From Pochonia chlamydosporia 170 (taxonomy: Eukaryota; Ascomycota; Sordariomycetes; Hypocreales; Clavicipitaceae), in the NCBI RefSeq assembly GCF_001653235.2, contig NC_035792.1, forward strand, positions 1,550,001 through 1,614,000: a stretch of 64,000 bases of DNA. Direction: 5' to 3'. The notes under the pieces were generated by a model that saw nothing but the letters and a program-made list of their open reading frames with translations, ran no database searches and was not told the origin of the DNA. Made by a program: the position numbers and the translations under genes. Positions 55,301 to 64,000 of this stretch are shown here, in pieces (the stretch's first letter is position 1; each line of letters begins with the position of its first letter).

Positions 55301-58300
55301 AATACATCTCAGAGCTAATGGAGTTCGGCGTCTGGCCAACCCTGAATGCTTCATCGCCAATGCCGTTACAAAATGGTCTGCACTGTACGTGTGCTTCTTG
55401 CACGTTGCCTCAGTGTGGTTTTGTCGACGAACGGCTTTGTTCAACTATAACATTCGTCAGCTGTTGGCTTCATGGGTGCCCGGTTGGAAATGCATGTTGA
55501 TGGAGTCAGGGTCTTCCCACCTCCATCCACAAAAGGACTTTTCCCAACACACACTGCAGCCTACAGCCCATCCCGCACTAGGACCTGAATAAAGGAAAGG
55601 ACCGACCAGGAAGGCGCAAGAATATTCAGACAGCATTGTGTGACAAAAATACGGGGGGGAGGACGAGGGCGCCAATACGCGAGTCTGGTGTCCTGGGTGC
55701 GGAACTGATGACGGGGATGTGTAAGAGTCATGGTCCTGGAGACTTAGTGCTAGCCTGCATCAACTGTGCTCTGAGTGGTGCACGCGATCAGTGCGGTTGA
55801 TGCATCAGCCGGACATGCAATCAATACATAATGGATGACAAGTATAGCGCGATCATGATGACGAGAAGAGGGCCGAAGATGATGCGAACCAAGTTTTTGT
55901 ATGGTTGAAGAGTTTATTTCTTGGCCTGTCTGCAGCCTGTCTCTGGATTTCGAGTTTGTGATGTCTGTAACAGGAAGGAGCGGGCTGTGGCAATTGCATC
56001 TATAATGCCCAGTATGTTGCCATATCAAGTACATGTACCTACATCTGGTGGCTACTTCACTTTATGTACGTGTACCAATCGAGGTAGGTGCAGACAGGTT
56101 GCAGGTGGTAGTGGCAGTTGCCTTCTGGGCCTGTTTCGCCTTTGTCTTTGAGAAAATTCACTTCCATGTCAATGTCTGGTTTTATTAATACCACATTCAG
56201 ACATTGTACAGTACTGTACGGGGTGCTGTATCGTGCAGAACCTATGCTCAGCCTCAGCCCACGCCCGTTCCAAGGTGCTTCCGTTCGAGGCCGATGTCGA
56301 AGAAAGGTCACCGTCCATCGGCTTATCGGGGTGTGACATTCGAGTGCGAACGGTATCTCGGCGCTACGTCCTGGGCTGTTTGCAAGACAGAGACAACGCA
56401 GCCATTGTCCCATCAACAATGTTCTTGGGCTGGATGGAAGGGATGGCTTATCGGTGCCTCAGAGCCAACCTCGAGTGGTGGATGGGCAATCAGCTTGACC
56501 TGAGAGCACTCAGATTGAGCACCATGTATCTCTGGGCTGGTCTCAGATGGAGGTGGAGGTGGATCCGAGGACAGCCAAGACAAAGGCATCTTGTGTCTGG
56601 TTGGAAGCCTCGTCAATACGGGCATGGCGGCGCGCACCAGTGTTGAGCGAGCTTGCCTCTTGATACTTGGACAGGACTGGCCTGCAGCTCCCTGATCTTC
56701 AATGGCCAGCCAAAGAAGGCCGGAGTAGGTTTGGCTCTGCAGCAAGTATTGTGCCAGCCATCATGGGGTACCTGCCATGTAGACCGATATTAACATCTGG
56801 CGGTGGTAGATTGCGAGCGTGCTAGTCAGGGACTTTACCGCCACAAAGTCAATGCTTACGAAACCAGTCTGGTGCTTGTTACCGAAGGACAGAGATGCCG
56901 TGCTTGTATCAGACGGCGCTACCTCAAGTCCAGCACGACATCTGGAGGCGGCGCGCAGGGCGCTGGAGGCTGGATGCAACGGAGGCGTAGCTCCAGTGAA
57001 GCGAAAACAAGGCTCAAGTTCGAATTAAACGGAATCAGGCCACTGAGAAACCACTCCTCCGTGCTGGACTTCCAGCTTTAGCGTCGCCATCTCATGCTGT
57101 CGGTGTTGCAGGTCTGTGTCGGTCCATGTCGACTTGATGATCAATTGATAACCGCAAGTCCCGGCTAGGCTTTGATCCAGGCAACCCAGGCTACTGGACT
57201 GGACTCAACCAGACTCGCCAATGGCCTGGTGCGTGGCATCAGAATGACCGCACAGGACAGGACAGGATGGATTCGAGTCACGCCTGATCTGTGAGGACTG
57301 GACAGCTATACATACAGCCGTTGCTGGTCGCCTCTGAATGGCTGGCGGATATCCAAACATTTGCCCGTTGATAACAGTATGCAGCAAAACTGGCTGGACA
57401 TTTCGAACCTGGCTGGCATCTACTCCGTACGGGGCACCAGACTGCTCGGATGGACATGAGACGGCCGCCTGTGCTGCCACAATGGCATGCATTGTCCCAG
57501 CCTGTTTTCAATGTTGCGACTCGCTGGGCCAATGCCCAAGCGTCATGCTCCAGACCACGCCAAAGGGGCATTGGGACATGGATCAATACAACCAGACTTG
57601 ACAAGACCTGTCACGGGTCCTCTGGTCGCCCCAGTCCCCCATCACGCTGTGTTGACATTTGCCAGGCCGACATCGATGTCAATCAATCAACGTCTTCCAC
57701 CACACCAAACTAGAGCCTCGGTGGGGACTAGGAGAATGCAGTTGACCACCCCGGAACAGACTCCAAGTCGCTGGAGCCCCTCTTCCTCCCAACATTGATG
57801 GGTTCTAAGTTCCAAGTGAAGCACTTGTGGTCTGGTGAATCAAATGCCCAACTGCTCAAGTGAACAAGTGAGCACCTCACTTGAGTAATTGCGCTGACCC
57901 TGCTCCTGCTCCTGCTCCCACTCCTGTTTGTTCCGTGTCCACTCTCGATGTCGTCTTCAAATGTCAAGGTGCAACAGAAGTCAAGGTACTTTAGTACCAG
58001 TTGACGACTTCGCTATTGCAATCCACGCCGTGCTGGCTGTGCCTCATCTCTGCCTCTCCTGTCGTGCTCTAACATTCTGCTTCCCATCACTCTTAACCTC
58101 ATCCACTCCACATCCCCTTTCGTCCTGCTGCTCTATTTAATATTCACTATCCATCATCTTTTGTCTCCTTCATCTTGGCAATCCACGCATCGCATAATTT
58201 TTTTCTCTTCTGTCTCTTGCACCATTCGGTAGTCTCTCGGCTTTCGACGACTTTGACGTTTTGAGTTGGCATCAATGGGAGTCACACAAGCATCCACCCC

Positions 58301-59642
58301 CGCCATCCGCTATTCGATCAAGTCAAGTACAGGGGGGGTCAGAAGTGTTTAAACGGGGAAAGGTATGGCGTATCGCGTTGTGTGCTGAGGCATATTGAGC
58401 TGTATTAGTGTATTCTTGAATATGTCTAAATACCTTTGACCACAGACTGTACATGAGTGCCAATCTTGAGGGTCCAGATGTCATCTCTCACCAGACTGCT
58501 CAAGTGGACTGTACTGGACTGGACTGGACTCGGGCCATTCTGAACTCCCCACATGCACCAGACCAGTTGAGACCACCCCCCAGCCAGCCCGGCTGCTAGA
58601 AGCCTGCCCACCCACCCAAACCACCGTGCCCCGTCTGAAGACCGGGCTGTCATTCATTCACCCAAATTCATATGGACTTGACATTCGTCGTCCATCTGCC
58701 TGTTCTGAACCAAAGTGGATCGCCCGCCTCAACTGCCTTTCACGCGCCATCCTTGCGCCAACCTACCAGACTGCAGACTGCACTGGGGCGCATTCGGAGA
58801 CTGGAAGAACCAGTCCCAAGTTGTCTCTGCTTATCTGCCATCGCCGCTAGATTAGGACCCCTCGCCTGTCCGTCTTGTCACTCGTTCTAACCTTGTCTTC
58901 AAATAACACCTTCAACCTTGACACTTCATCTTCCAGATAGGGATGCCCTTCTCTCCTTTGTTTCCATACAACTACTGTTTCTCTTCATGATCGCCAAGTC
59001 TCTTTCCTGCCGCTCTGACCAGCCAGCTTGAACCACTACCGCGTTCTGGCTAGGTGCCGTTGTTGAGTCGTTGAATCGTCGGTGTCTCAGTGTTAGTCAC
59101 TCTCCCCCAGACGCCAAAGCTTGGTCATCTAGATCCCCGAATTCCGCAGAAGCTTCCCTGGTTCGCCTCCCAAAAAGCAAAGACGTTATCCCATCTCTTT
59201 GCGTCCCTGCTTTTGTCCTTGCTTCTACTTTCCTCCCACGACGCCTCCTCTGACTGGCTTATCAACTCGTCTTGTTCGCACACCAGCCCACTAACCACCA
59301 AGGTGCCTTATAGCCTTTGACCTTGCCTAACCTATCGGATACCAGCCGCCAGCAGAAAGCACCCATCCCAGGCTGCTTTCCTCCCACCGACTTGCTCATC
59401 TTGTTGCCTTCGGTCGTTTCTGCCTTAATCACGTTGACAACGACGCTCTCCCCCCTCCTCGGACGTCGCGTTAAACTCCCAGCTTGGCTCACCGTCTTCC
59501 ACTTCATCTAAGCAAGCTTCAAGTCGATTACATGTCGACCACGGTAGTGAACAACGAATCCCGAAGCTTGTAGGCCCACGGGCTCTCATCGACTCATCGA
59601 CATCGGCTATCTCCCTGTCAACGACAAGCTCACCAGGAAGCC
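52331..59642. other. 7.3 kb gene-free stretch upstream of ATG1
   Basis: The longest empty region. No open frame has a recognised domain, coding-type composition or a plausible exon chain on either strand. The first part is mixed unique sequence. From about 57000 repeated short motifs appear (ACTGG units at 58513-58530; CTCCTG units at 57901-57926; CCAGAC/GTCTGG in many places). The last kilobase is pyrimidine-rich on the plus strand (CTTCCTCCC, CTCCTC and the like), which suggests promoter and a long ATG1 leader. GTAC-CGGAG motifs occur at 53064, 54064 and 57419. Confidence 0.45.
58513..58530. repeat. Short tandem ACTGG repeat
   Basis: About three and a half copies of a five-base unit in the ATG1 upstream region; a diverged shorter copy lies at about 57195-57205. 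Confidence 0.8.
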
Positions 59643-62600
59643 ATGGCGAGTCGCCACGATGGGTCGTCCTTCGGCTCGAGGAGATCGAATGGACGAGCTA
59701 TCGGCCAGTTTGTTATCGACAAGGAAATTGGCAAGGGTAGCTTTGCACAAGTTTATATGGGCTGGCATAAGGTGCGTTGCAAGCCTCTGAGGCCGACCCC
59801 AACATGATGGAGATGGGAAGGGCCGGTTGGCATCAAAGCTCCCGACCATGTCCTGAATCTGGGCATGTTTACTCCATTTCGGGGTCTTCTTCGTCTTGTT
59901 CGGGATGTCTCAATGTAGATTCCAAATGCTAATTTCACGTGTGCTTCGTCATAGGAATCAAAAGCTGCCGTTGCCATCAAATCTGTCGAACTCGAACGAT
60001 TGAACAAGAAGCTAAAAGAGAACCTCTACGGAGAAATCCAGATCCTCAAGACTCTGCGGCACCCTCACATTGTTGCCCTGCATGACTGCCTCGAATCCTC
60101 CACCCATATCAACTTGATTATGGAGTATTGCGAGTTGGGCGACTTGTCTCTATTCATCAAAAAGCGAGATAAGTTGTCCACGCATCCTGCCACCCACGAC
60201 ATGGCTCGAAAATATCCAAGTGCTCCAAATTCAGGTCTTCACGAAGTCGTCATTCGCCACTTCCTGAAGCAACTGACGAGTGCGCTGGAGTTTCTCCGAA
60301 GCAAGAATTATGTGCACAGGGATGTAAAGCCACAGAACCTCCTCCTACTTCCGTCACAGGCATTCAGGGATCAAAGAGCTTTGCCCATCATGTCTGCCAG
60401 CCAAGACTCATTAATACCCGTGGCCGGCCTAGCCTCCTTGCCAATGCTCAAGCTGGCCGACTTTGGGTTTGCCAGAGTGCTCCCATCAACGTCTCTTGCG
60501 GACACACTCTGCGGCTCACCTTTGTATATGGCCCCCGAGATTCTTCGTTATGAACGTTACGACGCCAAGGCCGATCTCTGGTCCGTAGGCACAGTTCTGT
60601 ACGAAATGGTGACTGGCCGGCCTCCATTCCGAGCACGGAACCACGTTGAACTCCTGCGCAAGATAGAAGCTGCCGAGGACGTCATTAAATTCCCCAGGGA
60701 GGTCGTCATCAGTTCGGAAATGAAGGCCCTCGTGAGAAGCCTGCTCAAACGAAGCCCTGTGGAGCGTCTCAGCTTTGAAAACTTCTTTGCTCATCCAATA
60801 GTCACGGGTGAGATCCCTGGGCTAGTGGAAGATGATATCCCAAAGTCTCCAAAACGAGATCTGCACCCCATCCCCCAGGAAGAGGAATACCCACCATCCC
60901 CTCGAGCCCCTCCTGCTCGCCGGTCAGTGCCTGATTCTCCACGGGAACCGGTGGCATCGTCAAGATCACCACGAGAAGCAACTCCTCGATCACCGCAACA
61001 GGGAAGCCATGGCGATGGCCGATACAGACGTCAGTCTACAGATGTACAACGTCCCGAGGCCTCTCCTCGCAATGTTGGAGCTGGCTTAGGTATCCAACGA
61101 CCGATTCCTCAACATGCCTCGTCTTCGCCGAGCCAGCATCACACCAGTGACAGGTCTATCCGAGACCAACCCATCCCGCGGTCACAGCTGTCACAAGAAG
61201 AGTCTTCCAGAGTGGTCAGGCACTCGCTTAGTAACAAGCAAATTACCGAGGAGGAAAAAGCGGCTCAGGATGTAATGTTTGAAAGGGATTATGTCGTGGT
61301 CGAGCGGAGACATGTCGAAGTTAATGCCTTGGCTGATGAGTTAGCTGCGAATGAGAGAATTGCTGGTCAAGGATCTGACCCGCGGTCGGCTCAGATGGTA
61401 CGGCGAAGCACCCAGCAAGGGGCGCCGACGTCGACAACTGGAGCAATCCCGACACCATCATCACGTACTGCACTTGTAGCCCAAGGGCGGGCGCTACATG
61501 ACCGCCGGTCATCCTACGAGAAGGCCTTGTCCGCTAGTCCTGGGTCTGCGTCCAGTGCGATTTCCAAGGCCATTCAGGATGCCAGTTTACGGCTGTTTGG
61601 CTTCAAAGTTGCCCCTGTACGCGGCAAAGGCCACTCACCTCCAATGTACCAGCCATTCCCGGCATACCCAACCCCGTCGTCGCCAGGCGGCCTTATTGGC
61701 GATGGGAGGAGCTCACCGTCGGCAGACGAGGACGGCAGGACCAAGGAGGCCATGGCAGAATATGCTGAACGAAGTGACTGTGTGTACGGGTTTGCTGAAG
61801 TCAAATACAAGCAGCTCGTTCCGATGGCGCCTTCAATGGATCACGGGCTTGGAGGTGTCGGCGTAGACCAACTATCCCAAGATGAAGATGGCCTCACCAT
61901 CGAGGCGATTGTTGCGCTCTCTGAAGAGGCGTTGGTGCTTTATGTCAAGTCGCTCACCTTGCTTGCTCGCGCTATGGACCTCGCGAGTTTGTGGTGGTCC
62001 AAGAATGGCCGGGGCGACGGCAACGGCGGCGTATCAGCTGCTGTCTCAGAGAACATTTCGCAAAGCATCAACGCTATCGTGCAGTGGGTGCGACAGCGTT
62101 TTAACGAAGTCCTGGAGAAGTCGGAGGTCGTTCGTCTGAAGCTGATGGAGGCTCAAAGGCTGCTGCCAGAGGATCACCCGAGTCACCCATCGAACCAAGG
62201 CGTAGATTCACTCGTTTCATCGTCAGGTTCAACAACGAAGCAAGTCTATTTGACTCCGGGTATCAGTGCGGAGAAGCTCATGTACGACCGTGCTCTGGAA
62301 ATGAGTCGTGCCGCAGCGATTGATGAGGTCACCAATGAAAACCTACCCGGCTGTAAGATTTCGTATATTACGGCAATTCGCATGCTTGAGGCAGTCTTGG
62401 ATAATGATAGCGACGGCACAACCCGACGAGTGTCTTCTGGCAAGGAGCCGGCCAGAAGCGCTGCCAAGGAGTCCAGCAGTGAGTTGGACAGCGATGAGGA
62501 GGCTCATGTGCGAAAGAGTGAGTACTGAATGCTATGTAGACACACAAGCCGCGGGGGTTGGAACTAACTGGAAGGCAGTGATCCAAATGATCAAGGGCCG

Positions 62601-62736
62601 CCTTGCAGCGGTCGTCAAGAAGCAACAAATGATTGCTGACGCCAACAACAAGGAGCAGCAGGTACAGCTGCAAGCTGCCCGGCGACGAAGTGGCGATGTG
62701 ACGCCACGCAGCGTGCCATCTCATGGATCGGCATAA
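59643..62736 (+). CDS. ATG1: Autophagy-initiating protein kinase ATG1 (ULK1 homologue)
   Basis: Three exons, 59643-59771, 59955-62517 and 62579-62736, with introns of 183 and 61 nt, give 949 residues, the usual fungal size. The N-terminal kinase domain (about 22-325) has the glycine loop [10 protein letters not shown], Lys52 in VAIKSVE, His164-Arg165-Asp166 in [10 protein letters not shown], Asp212 in ADFGFA, and [18 protein letters not shown] long Pro/Ser-rich disordered middle follows. At Tyr489 the sequence DYVVVERR is the conserved Atg8-interacting motif of Atg1. The C-terminal region from about 640 is the EAT/MIT domain that binds Atg13, ending in basic and Gln-rich helices. Atg1 phosphorylates Atg9 and others to start autophagosome formation when TOR is low. 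The small last exon restores the frame of the C-terminal helix ([13 protein letters not shown]). Identification is firm. Confidence 0.97.
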
Positions 62737-64000
62737 ATTGCAAATTTGCATGTGCGAAGATTCGAGTGGTCAAAGATGGCCATGAATCGAACACGCTAAC
62801 CGGAAGAAAACAAAATACAGATGGAACAAAATAACACCTGGACAGCCCCACGGCTAGAAGATACTACCATTACTCGCTTGTTCTTTTCTTTCCATTTCAC
62901 GTCTCTTCCTTTTTTCCTTTCAACCTGTAGTACGTTTATGTTAACATTGGCCCTGTTAATTTCCCGTTTTCTTCTTCTCTTCCCTTCTCAATCCGTTGTT
63001 GGAGCGTTTGGGATTGTTGGCTGCTGAGCATGTGCATTAATCAGCCTTGACATACTCCTCGCCCAGAGTCGTTAGCGAGCACATCGATTTGAGATTTGGA
63101 GATTGTTTTTTACTTTAAAGCTCATTACAATCGAACAAGGGTCAATGGTCATGGATCGGCGTTGGGGGATTGGATCTGATATTTGGTTGCTTTTTTCCCA
63201 GGATGATGTTGGTTTGGTTGATTGACTCAGAGAGCTGATGATGGCAGAAGTATGCATGCATGCATGATGTTTGGCAAAGTAAGCCCATACCCATCAGGCG
63301 TTTGTTGCCGTGTATTGCGGGCGGTATACATTGATATACCTGAGTCCCGAACTGCACCTGTCTTTCCTTACGATATGCATTCGGTCTGGAGGCCTCTGGC
63401 GAAGGTCTGGCTGTGCCAGCGGGACAATTTTGTATTTCTTTAACACATAACTCTAAATAGGAGTTGGCACTGACGGGGTTAGCCCGTTTCATGTGTGAAT
63501 TGACACGACACCCGAAGCCGTGTCTGTGAAGATTGTTGCTCCATGAGCCTGGTGTTGTTGGGATATCATGCCAAGTGAAACTAGGCCTGCTTGTAGTTGT
63601 ACTGTTAATTCCTCGGTATAACTCTTATGGCTATGAAGTAAGAGAAGCCAGAGGATTGTTGGGTGAACACCCCCTTCATTAACCTGTTCAAAACCAGAGA
63701 AGATTCGTGCTGCATGGTAAGTAACGGCGAGAACCACACGTGAATGCTGATTGATGTGATGGTGCTTTTGTCATATTCTATAGCAGCCTAGTTTCTTGCC
63801 CGTGAATATATCGACAAGGCCAGTATCAAGCAGTTCACGACACGCAGCATTTGCAAACGAAAACCTGTCAATGATTCGACTTTGAACATTAAATAGCTAT
63901 GGCATGTTTATCCAAGGAATTGTCGATCCTTCTTCCTCCCAACATCATCCAAACCTCCAACGAACCTTCAACAGCCTTTCTCCCCCTATCTCTCAACACC
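62737..64000. other. Downstream of ATG1 to window end
   Basis: About 1.26 kb of ATG1 3' sequence and unassigned DNA. A TGACTCA lies at 63223-63229. A 34-codon frame that begins with an ATG at 63899 stays open to the window end, but it is pyrimidine-rich like a leader and cannot be judged. Confidence 0.4.

Noticed and set aside
63899..64000. Start of a new gene at the right edge
   Set aside because: Only 34 codons are visible, pyrimidine-rich, without any motif; cannot be supported.

Overview
The window is nuclear DNA of a filamentous ascomycete, most likely a sordariomycete of the order Hypocreales. The signs are short introns (mostly 44-90 nt) with GTNNGT donors and RCTAAC-like branch sites just before the acceptor, compact housekeeping genes, a fused TrpC, a 353-residue group I G-alpha and an ATG1 of about 950 residues. 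The genus cannot be fixed from sequence alone. I rebuilt 21 protein genes by joining exons; every full-length model closes in frame. I found no tRNA, rRNA, CRISPR or intact transposon.

Layout, left to right: KTI12 (-, cut by the window edge), a DUF7702 membrane protein (+), an Smr-domain protein with a CaaX tail (-), a 5.5 kb gene-free stretch, G-alpha gna1 (+), a DUF3716 protein (-), CDC123 (-), CWC21 (+) followed by decayed coding-like sequence, and RIM2 (-). A small accessory block follows at 19.4-24.6 kb: tannase/feruloyl esterase (+), a rhodopsin-domain membrane protein (-) and an alpha/beta hydrolase (-). Then come USE1 (+), a BRCT-WGR protein (-), trpC (-) divergent from NUP188 (+), TIM9 (-), a three-exon 52-residue secreted cysteine-rich peptide (-), a 4.2 kb gene-free stretch, a Sac7-type RhoGAP (+), GPI10 (-), ornithine aminotransferase (+), a 7.3 kb gene-free stretch, and ATG1 (+).

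Most genes are unrelated housekeeping functions: translation (KTI12, CDC123), splicing (CWC21), mitochondrial transport (RIM2, TIM9), trafficking (USE1), nuclear pore (NUP188), GPI anchors (GPI10) and amino-acid metabolism (trpC, OAT). Four genes tied to signalling or nutrient response (gna1, RhoGAP, OAT, ATG1) each follow an unusually long upstream region of 2-7 kb, and these regions share short motifs. The accessory block and the small secreted peptide are the parts most likely to be lineage-specific.

The most interesting unexplained items are the CaaX-tailed Smr protein, the hidden secreted peptide, a possible presequence-bearing second start of KTI12, the PARP-like BRCT-WGR protein without a catalytic domain, and the eroded reading frame overlapping the end of CWC21.
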